A stretch of 29,978 nucleotides of DNA from Bordetella parapertussis (lineage in GTDB: Bacteria; Pseudomonadota; Gammaproteobacteria; Burkholderiales; Burkholderiaceae_C): positions 1 to 29,978 of the forward strand of contig CAMDKD010000035.1 in NCBI GenBank assembly GCA_945901125.1, written 5' to 3'. Under the pieces are notes generated by a model. The model was not told the origin of the DNA. It worked only from the letters and a program-made list of their open reading frames with translations, and did not search any database. Shown here piece by piece: positions 7,501 through 16,319 of the stretch. The translations under genes and the position numbers were made by a program. Position 1 is the first letter of the stretch, and each line of letters starts with the position of its first letter.

Positions 7501-8733
7501 TCAGTGCGGCGGCTTCCAGGAAGCGCCCATCAAAGCGTTTGAGGGCAAGGTTTCATCCAACAGTTTGTGCGCGGTTTCTACACCTGCGACCGGCAAACCT
7601 TTGGGGTCGAGCTTGCCAATTTGCACCAGCACGCTGGCCTGGTCCCAGTAAATATGCTCGTGGTAGAGCTTGTCGCCACGGAATTTAACAATCGCAATCA
7701 AGGGAATTTCCACGCGTTTGCCGGTCGGTGCAATCCCGGGCAGCATCCACGGCACTTCGCAGGTGTGGGTGAAACAAAACAGCATTTCATCGACGATTTG
7801 TGTCGCGCCCACAGTGCGAGAAATCGGCACCAGGCTGGTGTCGGGTGGGTTGCTGTTGACGAAATGGTTTTGGTAAAAATGCGCCAGCAGTTTGTGGCCG
7901 ACGCCACCCGTCATGGTCGGGATGTGGTTGACATAAGGCTCATCCACCATGGTCGACATGGTGGCCGCCACATCCCGGGTACCGAACTCATATTCGCAAT
8001 GTTTATCCCACAGGGCTGACAGGTTGTAATTCGGGCCGATGGCGGCTTTGAAAGCAGCCATGCTGCGCTGGTGGGCCATCAAGGCCGCCGGTTTGTCGAA
8101 ATGGTCGCCGCCGTTGCGGGCAAACGCATGATCCACGCCGGGATACACATAGGCTTCAACATGCGGATGACTGGCCAGCGCACCTGTGATGGCGGTTTGC
8201 GCTTCGGGCGGGCAGAACTGGTCTTTTTCTGCAATGTGAAGCACCAGCTTGTTTTTGATGTTGGCAGCTTCGTTCAACGCTTTGTCTATGCCCACACCGT
8301 AGTAGGACACGCTGACAGACGCGTCGGTGCGGCACGCAGCCAAGTAAGCCAGTTTGCCGCCCAAACAAAACCCCAATACGCCGGGCTGTCCTTGCACCTC
8401 GGTCATGGCGCGCAAGGCGTTCAAGCTGGCCTGTATGTCTTCCACGCCTTTGGCTTCGTCGAAGCCCTGGTAAAAACCGAAGGCGCGTTGCCAGTCTTCA
8501 GGCGTGTAACCGAGTTGCACGCCGGGCTCCTGACGCCAGAACAAATCGGGCACCAGCACGACATACCCTTCTTGCGCGTAATAGTCAGCGACTTCGCGCA
8601 TGGAAATATTGACGCCGAAAATTTCCTGCGCAATCACCAAGCCCGGTCCTTTACCGCTGGCGGGCAGCGACACATAGCCTTGAAACGTGCCGCTTTTATC
8701 ATCGGCTTTGATGTCCATCATGCGTGTTGTCAT
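7501..8733 (-). CDS. Dienelactone hydrolase fused to NTF2/SnoaL-like domain
   Basis: Residues 1-235 form an alpha/beta hydrolase of the dienelactone hydrolase (carboxymethylenebutenolidase) family. The triad is visible at C123 (GFCLGG), D171 (AEKDQF) and H202 (VDHAF), with the oxyanion/substrate Glu in QEIFGVN near residue 37. These positions match classical dienelactone hydrolase numbering. Residues ~240-410 are an added domain of SnoaL/NTF2 type: a helical start (LSALWDKHCEYEF), a GGVGHKLLAHFYQNHF helix, then beta strands with VDEMLFCFTHT and GDKLYHEHIYWDQASVLVQIG. Most family members lack this extension. A good ribosome-binding site (CAGGAGACC) precedes the ATG. It is the last gene of the operon, 67 bp after iorB, and likely opens a lactone or ester intermediate. 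The true substrate is unknown. Confidence 0.85.
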   Translation of the reverse strand: MTTRMMDIKADDKSGTFQGYVSLPASGKGPGLVIAQEIFGVNISMREVADYYAQEGYVVLVPDLFWRQEPGVQLGYTPEDWQRAFGFYQGFDEAKGVEDIQASLNALRAMTEVQGQPGVLGFCLGGKLAYLAACRTDASVSVSYYGVGIDKALNEAANIKNKLVLHIAEKDQFCPPEAQTAITGALASHPHVEAYVYPGVDHAFARNGGDHFDKPAALMAHQRSMAAFKAAIGPNYNLSALWDKHCEYEFGTRDVAATMSTMVDEPYVNHIPTMTGGVGHKLLAHFYQNHFVNSNPPDTSLVPISRTVGATQIVDEMLFCFTHTCEVPWMLPGIAPTGKRVEIPLIAIVKFRGDKLYHEHIYWDQASVLVQIGKLDPKGLPVAGVETAHKLLDETLPSNALMGASWKPPH

Positions 8734-8800
8734 TTGCTGGTCTCCTGAAAAATTGACATTGACTTGGATTTAATCACATTGCCTGCAAGCGCCCGCTTCG

Positions 8801-10330
8801 TCACGGCACTTTCCCCTGGGCGGCTTGGTTTTCTATTTTTTGACGCAATGCCGCCAATTGAGCGGCAGCGTTGTCTTGCCCGGCCATTGCAGGTGCGGCT
8901 TGCATCAAACGGTCGAATTTGCTGCTGCCACGCGCATGCGTGTCGCTATAGCCTTTGACGAGGCGACGACATCGTATGACTTCCGTGGCTAGCAAATAAT
9001 CTGCGGGCATCAGAGCTTTGGCAGTGTCCAGCCAGTGCGTCATATGCGCGGTTTCCACCGCATGCCTCCTGCTGTATCGGCGAAAACGCCTGAGCCCGGC
9101 CAGCATTTGCAGCATGCATTGGCCGGTGATGGTGTGCGGTCGCAGGCGTTTGCCGTCGCCGATCACAGCCAGCAACAGTTTTTTCAGCGGCTTGACACCT
9201 TCAATCCAACGGCCCCATGAGGCCGGCAACAAACCGTAAATTTCCTCAATCCGCGGATGGAAAAACTCCACACTGCCGACGACTTCATCCGCTCCGGCGC
9301 CGACCTCTTCACGCAAACGCTGCGTGCGTTGTAGCCGGGTTTTGAGTTCGGCCACGCGAATCACGTCGTCGTAAGACATGGCCACCGCCAGCCAGCGCGC
9401 CGCTTCCAGCGTAGCTAAGTGCGCGTGCTGTGCGCCGCCGTGCGCCAGTCCGTGTTGATGGAAAGCCGTCATGCGCTCCAGGTATTCACGGCCATAGGCG
9501 ATGTCTTGAAACTCGAGCACGCGTTGCAAGCCTGCACCCAGCATGGCGTGGCATTCGGCTGGAAATTCTTTTTCAATCCAGGCTCGCAAAGGCACGACCT
9601 GAGCAGCGGCTGCACGCGCTGGCAAGGAGCGCGGTGCGGTGGCCATCGGGTCTGCAAGAGTGTCGTGTTGTTGCGGCTGGCGGGTTGACTGCAAACCCGC
9701 TTGAAAACAGCGCAGGCTGGCGTCCACGCCTATGCCAGCACGGGTGATGGTGGCTTCATACGCGGCATCGTCAAACGGCAACTCTGAGACACCGGCAAGC
9801 GCACCGAACAAGGCCGCTGACAACACACTGCGTTGCTGGCTGGCAATGGCTTGCATGTCTTCATGCAAAAAACGCCGTGCGTGTGTCAGGCCCGCGCCCA
9901 GCACCGCAGACGCGTCGGCAATGCCGTTGCCCGGATTGACTTTCTCCAGCGTGGCGTAATCCCGGTGTGAAGAAGTGATGAGCGTGGTTCTGTCTGAAGT
10001 AACCAAGCCACGCTGCATGGCGCGACCGGCCTCCATCAACTCGGAGGCGATGACGATATCGACCTCGCCGGGCACCGGCATTTGCGCCAGCACTGGTGTC
10101 TTGCCGCTGGCTGCGATGTGCGCCTGTGCATACAACTCGATATAGTAAATCGTGGCACCGGTGCGTTGCGCCACACCGGCCACCGAGGTGGCCTGCGCCA
10201 GATAGCCGTTGTGCGTGGCCAAGTCCACGATCCAGTCGACCAATACACCGCCGCCCTGCCCGCCCATGGCGAGTATGGCGATGGTGATGGGCCGCTTGGG
10301 GTCGGCACCTAATGTGCGCACCGGGCTCAT
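8801..10330 (-). CDS. iorB: Indolepyruvate:ferredoxin oxidoreductase, beta subunit (IorB) with DUF6537 extension
   Basis: This is the small-subunit partner of the adjacent iorA. The complex converts aryl-pyruvates (indolepyruvate, phenylpyruvate and related acids) to aryl-acetyl-CoA and CO2 with ferredoxin as electron acceptor. The N-terminal ~190 residues show the pyruvate-ferredoxin-oxidoreductase gamma fold, with ILAMGGQGGGVLVDWI and SVAGVAQRTGATIYYIELY. The remainder, from about residue 240, matches the DUF6537 domain found in bacterial indolepyruvate oxidoreductases (YGREYLERM, FFHPRIEEIYGLLP, DGKRLRPHTITGQCML). At 509 residues it is much longer than the ~200-residue archaeal IorB because of this extension. 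Its ATG overlaps the iorA stop by 4 bp, so the subunits are translationally coupled. Confidence 0.88.
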   Translation of the reverse strand: MSPVRTLGADPKRPITIAILAMGGQGGGVLVDWIVDLATHNGYLAQATSVAGVAQRTGATIYYIELYAQAHIAASGKTPVLAQMPVPGEVDIVIASELMEAGRAMQRGLVTSDRTTLITSSHRDYATLEKVNPGNGIADASAVLGAGLTHARRFLHEDMQAIASQQRSVLSAALFGALAGVSELPFDDAAYEATITRAGIGVDASLRCFQAGLQSTRQPQQHDTLADPMATAPRSLPARAAAAQVVPLRAWIEKEFPAECHAMLGAGLQRVLEFQDIAYGREYLERMTAFHQHGLAHGGAQHAHLATLEAARWLAVAMSYDDVIRVAELKTRLQRTQRLREEVGAGADEVVGSVEFFHPRIEEIYGLLPASWGRWIEGVKPLKKLLLAVIGDGKRLRPHTITGQCMLQMLAGLRRFRRYSRRHAVETAHMTHWLDTAKALMPADYLLATEVIRCRRLVKGYSDTHARGSSKFDRLMQAAPAMAGQDNAAAQLAALRQKIENQAAQGKVP

Positions 10331-12588
10331 GCGGAGAAGTCCTCATAAAGCGCACGCGCGTGCAAACTGCGTTGCTGGCGGCGCTGCATCCAGCCGACCA
10401 CAACCTGCTGCAAACGGTGCAGCCATTTTTCAACCGTGCCTGCGTTGCGCACCCACTCGATACGGTAGAACGACGGACACAACACCGCAGCGTCGGCCAC
10501 TTCGCCGCAATGCCCGCAGGCCACACAGCCGTCGTCCACGTGCGCCACCGGATCCGGCTTGAGCGGGTCGCCGCTGTTTTTCAAAGTGAGAGACGGGCAG
10601 CCCGAGAGTCGCATGCACGCGTGGTCGCCGCTGCACACGGAAGCGTCGACGCCGAATTTTTCTTTCACCACACGCTCGCCGCTTTTCACCGCTTCGGCGA
10701 TTTGCGGTTTGACGCGCCGCTGTTTGTTCAGCATGCATTCGCTTTGCGCGATCACCACCTTAGGTCCTTGGTAATCGGTGGTCAGCGCATCGTTCAACAC
10801 ATCGCGCATGTGGTTGACGTCGTAGGTGTAGTCCACGGTCTTCACCCATGCCACGCCAACCCCGCGCACCGCTGCTTCGATGGGGTGTTGCATGCTTCGG
10901 TTGTCTTTTTGCGAGCGGGATGACAGCAAGTCCTGGCCGCCGGTGGCCGCAGAGTAGTTGTTGTCCACAATGACGATGACACCGTCTGCCTTGTTGAATA
11001 CTGCATTGCCTATGCCACTGGCCAGACCGTTGTGCCAGAAGCCGCCGTCGCCCATCACCGAAATGGAGCGTTTGCCCGCCTCGACATTCATGGCGGCTGC
11101 GCTGGACGCGCCCAGACCATAGCCCATGGTGGTCGCACCCAAATGAAACGGCGGCATGGCGGCGAACAAATGGCAACCAATGTCGGCCGAAATATGGTGC
11201 ATGCCCAGGTCTTGCTGCACCAAGGTCATGGCAGAAAAAATCGGCCGCTCCGGGCAACCCACGCAAAACCCTGGCGGGCGCGCCGGTACCACCGTGGCCA
11301 GTTCGGGCGCTGCCAAACGCGTCATCGCTGCCACTGCTGCCTGCGCTTGGGCGGCTCCGCTGACTTGCGTTTTCACTTGATCGATGACGGCACCAGCCTG
11401 CTGCACTGCTTGCGATGGTTTGACCGGCATACCCAGCGACACCGGTTTGGCTAAGCCCGCCGGGTGGTACTTGGACAAGAAAGCCTCAAGCCCGCGCTTC
11501 AAGGTTTGTACCGTGTATTCACCGGCCTGCGGCAACATGTCTTTGCCGTGCACCGTGGTGCGAATTTGGGCGCGGCCCAGCACCGTGTGTATGGCCTGCT
11601 CGTGGTACTCGGGCTGGCCTTCTTCAATCACCAAAATAGCTTTTTTGCCTTCGCAAAACCGTTGTATTTCTTCGTCTATCACCGGGTAAGCAACATTCAT
11701 CACGTACAGCGGAATACGCGATTTGCCATAGATGTCGGCCATGTCGTAAGCCATCATGGCGCGCATCACGTTGTTGTACATGCCGCCCAGCATGACTAGG
11801 CCTATGTCGTTCAAATCGCCGTCAAAAAACTCGTTCAAGCCGCGCTCTTTGATAAAGCGTACTGCAGCCGGCCAGCGGTCCAGAATTTTTTCGTGCTCGT
11901 GCAAATAACTGGCCGGCGGCAACACGATGCGGCTGGTGTCGCGCACCGGTGTTTCCAGCGCCTGCTTCAAGGTGAATGCAGGAGGACGGTTGGCCTGCGT
12001 GACAAAGCTGCCGTGCAAATGGCAGGAGCGCACCCGCAACTCCAGCATCACCGGCGTGTGGCTGGCTTCGGACAATTCAAATCCATCGTGCACCGCCTTG
12101 ACGATGGCCGGCAGATTCGGTCGCGGGTCCAGCAACCAGATTTGCGATTTCATGGCGAACGCATGGCTGCGCTCTTGCATGATGGACGAGCCCTCGCCGT
12201 AGTCTTCGCCGATGATGATGAGCGCGCCGCCGGTGACGCCGCCCGAGGCCAAATTGGCCAGCGCGTCAGAGGCGACATTGGTGCCTACCGTGGATTTCCA
12301 GGTGACTGCGCCGCGTATCGGGTACATGACTGACGCTGAGAGCGTGGCCGCTGCGGTGGCTTCGCTGGCGCTGGACTCGAAATGCACACCGAGTTGTTGC
12401 AATATAGGCTGGGCATCTGCCAGCACATCCATCAAATGAGAAATCGGCGAGCCCTGGTAACCGGCTACGTAACCGACGCCGCATTCAAGCAGCGCCTTGG
12501 TCACCGCCAATATGCCTTCGCCGTGAAACACCGTGCCGGGCTCGGCCAGCAGTTGTTGTACTTCTTTGGTGAATGACCGTTCTGCCAT
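10327..12588 (-). CDS. iorA: Indolepyruvate:ferredoxin oxidoreductase, alpha subunit (IorA)
   Basis: This is the catalytic, thiamine-diphosphate-binding subunit, 753 residues. The N-terminal half has the pyrimidine-binding domain (YVAGYQGSPISHLMDVL, then GAVTWKSTVGTNVASDAL). The C-terminal half carries the diphosphate-binding GDG-X-NN motif (SVMGDGGFWHNG through DNNYSAATGG). PPGFCVGCPERP is the family cysteine block. The last ~150 residues hold ferredoxin-like cysteines in CSGDHACMRLSGCPS and CVACGHCGEVADAAVLCPS, which suit iron-sulphur clusters. In many aerobic bacteria alpha and beta are fused into one ~1,150-residue chain; here they are split, as in archaea. It starts 21 bp after the ABC ATPase gene, with TGGAG as ribosome-binding site, so it belongs to the transporter operon. 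The substrate could be indolepyruvate or another aryl-2-oxoacid. Confidence 0.9.
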   Translation of the reverse strand: MAERSFTKEVQQLLAEPGTVFHGEGILAVTKALLECGVGYVAGYQGSPISHLMDVLADAQPILQQLGVHFESSASEATAAATLSASVMYPIRGAVTWKSTVGTNVASDALANLASGGVTGGALIIIGEDYGEGSSIMQERSHAFAMKSQIWLLDPRPNLPAIVKAVHDGFELSEASHTPVMLELRVRSCHLHGSFVTQANRPPAFTLKQALETPVRDTSRIVLPPASYLHEHEKILDRWPAAVRFIKERGLNEFFDGDLNDIGLVMLGGMYNNVMRAMMAYDMADIYGKSRIPLYVMNVAYPVIDEEIQRFCEGKKAILVIEEGQPEYHEQAIHTVLGRAQIRTTVHGKDMLPQAGEYTVQTLKRGLEAFLSKYHPAGLAKPVSLGMPVKPSQAVQQAGAVIDQVKTQVSGAAQAQAAVAAMTRLAAPELATVVPARPPGFCVGCPERPIFSAMTLVQQDLGMHHISADIGCHLFAAMPPFHLGATTMGYGLGASSAAAMNVEAGKRSISVMGDGGFWHNGLASGIGNAVFNKADGVIVIVDNNYSAATGGQDLLSSRSQKDNRSMQHPIEAAVRGVGVAWVKTVDYTYDVNHMRDVLNDALTTDYQGPKVVIAQSECMLNKQRRVKPQIAEAVKSGERVVKEKFGVDASVCSGDHACMRLSGCPSLTLKNSGDPLKPDPVAHVDDGCVACGHCGEVADAAVLCPSFYRIEWVRNAGTVEKWLHRLQQVVVGWMQRRQQRSLHARALYEDFSA

Positions 12589-12609
12589 GTTCGCTCCAGT
12601 CTGTCGCGC

Positions 12610-13452
12610 CTAAGCGCCTGCCGTGGTATGGCCGCGTTCCAACCATCCCGCATCGGGCTCGGGTAAGGCGATCGCGTCCATCAAATCCCGGGTGTATGCA
12701 TGCCGGGGTTGCGAAAAAATCTGTGCTGCTGCGCCCTGCTCCATCACTTCACCCTGGCGAAGTATCAATACGTCATCGCACAGACTGCGTACCAGCGACA
12801 AATCGTGACTGATGAAAATCAGCGCCAAGCCTTCTTCGCGACGCAAGGTTTGCAGCAGCGCCACAATGCGCGCCTGAGCCGACACGTCCAAGCCCGAGGT
12901 GATTTCGTCGGCGATCAAAGCCACCGGTTGCAGCGCGAGTGCGCGCGCAATGCCTACGCGCTGGCGTTGGCCACCGGACAACTGGTGGGGATAGCGCGAA
13001 GCCAGCGAGCTGTCCAGACCAACGCGGTGCAATAACTGCATGACTTTGTCAAGCCGGTCTGCGGCGTTCACGTCTTGCCCCAGCACTTGCAAAGGCTGGG
13101 CAATGATGTCGCTGATGCGCCGTCGTGGATTCAGTGAAGACATCGGGTCTTGAAAAATCATTTGCAACTGGCTGCGGTAGTTGATGCGTTGCTGCTCATT
13201 GAAAGCCAGCACAGATTCGCCGCGAAACAGCAATTCGCCTTCTTGCGGCGGCATGATCAGCGTGAGTGCACGCGCCAATGTGGACTTGCCGCTGCCGGAT
13301 TCGCCGATCACGCCCAGCGACCCGCCAGCTTGCAATTCAAAACTGATGTTGCTGAAGATGCGCTTCATAGGCGCAGGTGCAAACAAACCTTTGTGCCCCA
13401 TGTCGGGCAGGCTCAAGCCCAAATCTTTGACTTGCAACAAAGGCGTGCTCAT
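12610..13452 (-). CDS. Oligopeptide/dipeptide-type ABC transporter ATP-binding protein (DppF/OppF-like)
   Basis: This is the second ATPase of the importer, 280 residues. The Walker A motif is GESGSGKST, the Q-loop region is LQMIFQDPMSSLNPRRRI, the signature is LSGGQRQRVGIARALAL, and Walker B is ALIADEITSGLD with the H-loop at FISHDLSLVRSL. The C-terminus (ARIFSQP-like AAQIFSQPRHAYTRDLMDAI) is the family tail of OppF/DppF proteins. It overlaps the upstream ATPase gene by 4 bp. With its partner it powers import through the two permeases. Walker B reads DEI rather than the usual DEP, a conservative change in which the catalytic Glu is kept. Confidence 0.92.
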   Translation of the reverse strand: MSTPLLQVKDLGLSLPDMGHKGLFAPAPMKRIFSNISFELQAGGSLGVIGESGSGKSTLARALTLIMPPQEGELLFRGESVLAFNEQQRINYRSQLQMIFQDPMSSLNPRRRISDIIAQPLQVLGQDVNAADRLDKVMQLLHRVGLDSSLASRYPHQLSGGQRQRVGIARALALQPVALIADEITSGLDVSAQARIVALLQTLRREEGLALIFISHDLSLVRSLCDDVLILRQGEVMEQGAAAQIFSQPRHAYTRDLMDAIALPEPDAGWLERGHTTAGA

Positions 13453-14339
13453 GCGCTCACCCCGCGTTCGCTGTCGTACGCGCGTGCTTGCGCGTTCAAG
13501 CTGTCGATCAAATCGTCATCAACAGGCAGCAGCGTGTGCTCAGGCCGGTCAAAGCGCGGCGTGGCCGCCAGCAGCGCGCGCGTATACGCATGCTGCGGCT
13601 GCGCGAACACGGCTTCGACGCTGCCTTCTTCCAGAATGCGACCGGCGTGTATCACCGACAGACTGCGGCACAGCTTGGCCACCACGCCCAGGTCATGCGT
13701 CACCAGCAACACGCCTTGGCCGTCACCCGCCAGACGATGAATCAATCGCAGCACCTGCTTTTGCACGGTCACATCCAGCGCCGTGGTCGGTTCGTCGCAA
13801 ATGATCAAACGCGGCCGACACGCCCAGGCCATGGCAATCACCACACGTTGACGCATGCCACCCGAAAGTTGGTGCGGATAGGCTTTGAGCACGGATTGCG
13901 GTTCGCGCAATTGCACTTGCTCGAGCAGGCCAACCAGCGTGGTTTCTATGTCTTTGCCGTCGGTATGCGCGCGCAACACATCGGCCATTTGCGCGCCTAT
14001 GCGGCGCACTGGATTGAGCGCAGTCATAGGGTCTTGCAACACCATACTGACCGCGCCGCCGCGCAATGTGCGCCATTGGTTTTCCGACCAATGCGTGACA
14101 TCTTTTCCATCAATGCAAATGCTGCCGCCGCTGATGCGTGCCGCTTGTGGCAGCAAACCGGTGGCGGCTTTGGCGACCATGGATTTACCGCCGCCGGACT
14201 CTCCCACCAGCGCGTGTATGCAGCCCGGCGCCACACTCAGATTGACGCCGCGCAATATGGGCAACCAAGTGTCGGCGCGGCGGATGTCCACGTGCAAATC
14301 GCTGATCTGCAAAGCGGGTGTGGCGTTCACGTTATTCAT
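13449..14339 (-). CDS. Oligopeptide/dipeptide-type ABC transporter ATP-binding protein (DppD/OppD-like)
   Basis: This is the first ATPase of the importer, 296 residues. Walker A reads GESGGGKSM, with Met where Thr is most common. The Q-loop is VSMVLQDPMTALNPVRRIG, the signature LSGGMRQRVVIAMAWA, Walker B LIICDEPTTALD, and the H-loop LLVTHDLGVVAKL. The tail QPQHAYTRALLAATPRFD is typical of OppD/DppD proteins. It overlaps both neighbours by 4 bp (ATGA), which indicates tight translational coupling with the permease before it and the ATPase after it. The classical Cys cluster in the OppD C-terminus is absent in this shortened tail. Confidence 0.92.
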   Translation of the reverse strand: MNNVNATPALQISDLHVDIRRADTWLPILRGVNLSVAPGCIHALVGESGGGKSMVAKAATGLLPQAARISGGSICIDGKDVTHWSENQWRTLRGGAVSMVLQDPMTALNPVRRIGAQMADVLRAHTDGKDIETTLVGLLEQVQLREPQSVLKAYPHQLSGGMRQRVVIAMAWACRPRLIICDEPTTALDVTVQKQVLRLIHRLAGDGQGVLLVTHDLGVVAKLCRSLSVIHAGRILEEGSVEAVFAQPQHAYTRALLAATPRFDRPEHTLLPVDDDLIDSLNAQARAYDSERGVSA

Positions 14340-15214
14340 CGCGTCAACACCGGATCAAATTCACGCCGCAAACCGTCGCCTAGGGCATTCAAGCCCAGCA
14401 CCGCCAGCATCATCAAAAGCATGGGAAACACCATCAGCCACGGTGCCTGGTTCACGTACAAACGGCCTTCGCCGACCATGCCGCCCCAGGTGGCCGCACC
14501 GGAAGACAAAGACAAACCAACAAAACTCAAAATAGCCTCGACCACAATGGCAACACCCATCTCCAGCGTGAACAAAGTGATTAAGAGTGGCATCACATTC
14601 GGGCGTATCTCGTGCCACAAAATCTGCCATGAACGCATGCCCAGCATGCGTGCAGACACCACGTAGTCCAGCGCGGCCTGGGCCTGTGTTTCGGCCCGCA
14701 CCACGCGACAAAAACGGGTCCAGTCGACGATGACGATGGCAGCTATCACCGACCACAACCCCGTGCCCAGCACCGACACCAACACAATCGACAACAGCAC
14801 CGGCGGAAAGGACATCCACACATCGACCATGCGGGAAATCAGACTGTCGATACGCCCGCCGTAAAAACCCGCCAGCGCACCCAGCAGCGTGCCCAGCAGC
14901 GCCGCCAGCGTGGCTGAAATGACAGCCACCAGCATGGCGATGCGCGCGCCGTAAATCAAACGCGACAACACATCGCGACCCAGGTTATCGCTGCCCAGCC
15001 AATAGTTGGGCAAGGCGGAATCCGAAGCGGCATAACCAAACAGCAAAGGTTTTTCAAACGAAGCCATCAACTCCTGCTGCCCCGGGTCTTGCGGCGCCAG
15101 CCAGGGGGCCAGCAAGGCGGTCAGCACTAACAGCAGACAGACAAAGCTGCCGAACAGCACACGCGGGTTGCGTTTGAGACGCAAGCAAACAGACACGGGT
15201 TGCGCGTCAGCCAT
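14336..15214 (-). CDS. ABC transporter permease (DppC/OppC-like)
   Basis: This inner-membrane permease of the BPD-transport family has 292 residues and about six membrane helices. The N-terminus has one helix (LFGSFVCLLLVLTALLAPWL), followed by the characteristic GSDNLGRDVLSRLIYGARI block of OppC/DppC proteins. The cytoplasmic EAA loop that contacts the ATPases is ALDYVVSARMLGMRSWQILWHEIRPN, cited here only by its central ARMLGMRSWQILWHEI. The end (GDGLRREFDPVLTR) is family-typical. It follows the partner permease after 18 bp and overlaps the next ATPase gene by 4 bp. Confidence 0.92.
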   Translation of the reverse strand: MADAQPVSVCLRLKRNPRVLFGSFVCLLLVLTALLAPWLAPQDPGQQELMASFEKPLLFGYAASDSALPNYWLGSDNLGRDVLSRLIYGARIAMLVAVISATLAALLGTLLGALAGFYGGRIDSLISRMVDVWMSFPPVLLSIVLVSVLGTGLWSVIAAIVIVDWTRFCRVVRAETQAQAALDYVVSARMLGMRSWQILWHEIRPNVMPLLITLFTLEMGVAIVVEAILSFVGLSLSSGAATWGGMVGEGRLYVNQAPWLMVFPMLLMMLAVLGLNALGDGLRREFDPVLTR

Positions 15215-15232
15215 GGCGGGCTTTCTTATGCA

Positions 15233-16249
15233 TCATGTGTTCGCAGAACCGCGCAAACGCGGATTGAGAAACACCACCAGCACGTCGACCGCGATATTGA
15301 TGGCGATGAACAACAGCGCAAAGGTCAGCACTATGGCTTGTATCAACGGCAGGTCGCGGCCTATGACGGCGTCAATCGCCAGACTGCCTATGCCGGGGTA
15401 GCTGAACAAACGCTCGATCAACACCGTGCCGCCCAGAATGAAAGCGAATTGCACGGCAGACAAGGACAGCGTAGGCGTGACCGCATTAGGCAAAGCCTCG
15501 ACCAGCAACACATGCCTGGTAGACATGCCTTTCAAGCGAGCCAGCATCACATAGTCACTCGACATTGCTTCTTGCATGGAAGCTTTGAGTACCCGCGCCA
15601 GCATGGCCGCTACCGGCAAGGCCAGCGACAGCGCCGGGGCCAACATGTACAGCAACAAAGACTTGACCAGCTCTGCGCGCCCGTGAATCAGGCTGTCTAT
15701 CAACAAAAAACCTGTGCCTGCCTGCTGGCTCAAGCCTGGGTCCAGCCGCCCCGAAATCGGCAACCACGGCAGCAGCACGCCGAACAACAACATCAGCATC
15801 AGCCCCCATAAAAAATCGGGAATGGATTGAATAACTGCCACCAGCGCATCTATCAGGTTGCTGACCCAGCCGCCGTCGCGCGCAGCCGACCACAAACCGG
15901 CCGCACCTCCCAACAAGACGGCCAGCAGCATGGCGACACCGCCGAGCTCCAGCGTGGCCGGCAAGCGTTCACCGATCAGCGTCAACACGTCCTGCCTAAA
16001 AGTGATGGAGGTACCAAAGCGGCCTTGCAGGACTTCGCTCAGCCAGATGACAAACTGTTGCGCAATCGATTTGTCCAGGCCGTACATGACCCGCATGTTT
16101 TGTATGTCCTGCGGGCTGGCACCGGGCGCAATCATCATGGCGATAGGGTCGCCAGGCACCACGCGCATCAGCACGAACACCACCACGCCTACGCCTAGCA
16201 GCGTAGGTATGGCGATCAACACGCGTTTGAAATAAACCAGCGGATTCAT
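15233..16249 (-). CDS. ABC transporter permease (DppB/OppB-like)
   Basis: This is the other permease of the importer, 338 residues from the chosen start. MNPLVYFKRVLIAIPTLLGV is the standard OppB/DppB N-terminus, preceded by a purine-rich GCAGGA. An upstream TTG at 16312 would add 21 residues but reads through the terminator hairpin, so it is rejected. The family block RVVPGDPIAMM and the statement-like MYGLDKSIAQQFVIWLSEVLQG segment are present. The EAA loop is MLARLKGMSTRHVLLVEALP, and the end is VVFLNPRLRG. A strong hairpin terminator lies between this gene and the binding-protein gene, so expression of this and all later genes probably depends on read-through. Confidence 0.92.
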   Translation of the reverse strand: MNPLVYFKRVLIAIPTLLGVGVVVFVLMRVVPGDPIAMMIAPGASPQDIQNMRVMYGLDKSIAQQFVIWLSEVLQGRFGTSITFRQDVLTLIGERLPATLELGGVAMLLAVLLGGAAGLWSAARDGGWVSNLIDALVAVIQSIPDFLWGLMLMLLFGVLLPWLPISGRLDPGLSQQAGTGFLLIDSLIHGRAELVKSLLLYMLAPALSLALPVAAMLARVLKASMQEAMSSDYVMLARLKGMSTRHVLLVEALPNAVTPTLSLSAVQFAFILGGTVLIERLFSYPGIGSLAIDAVIGRDLPLIQAIVLTFALLFIAINIAVDVLVVFLNPRLRGSANT

Positions 16250-16265
16250 GGTCCTGCGAACCAAT

Positions 16266-16305
16266 AAAAAACCGGTCCGGCCGCAGTTGTCTGCGACTGA
16301 ACCGG
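16266..16305 (-). terminator. Strong intrinsic terminator/attenuator between binding-protein and permease genes
   Basis: On the minus strand CCGGTTCAGTCGCAG pairs with CTGCGGCCGGACCGG over 15 positions, with one A-C mismatch and two G-U pairs, around an ACAA loop (16272-16305). Six T follow (16266-16271). It begins 14 bp after the binding-protein stop and ends 17 bp before the permease start. A partial terminator here is a common way to make more binding protein than membrane components. Confidence 0.85.
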
Positions 16306-16319
16306 CGGGCAATCAGGCA

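Noticed and set aside
16250..16312. Longer N-terminus of the DppB-like permease from a TTG at 16312
   Set aside because: It would be translated through the terminator hairpin and lacks a ribosome-binding site; MNPLVYF at 16249 is the family start.
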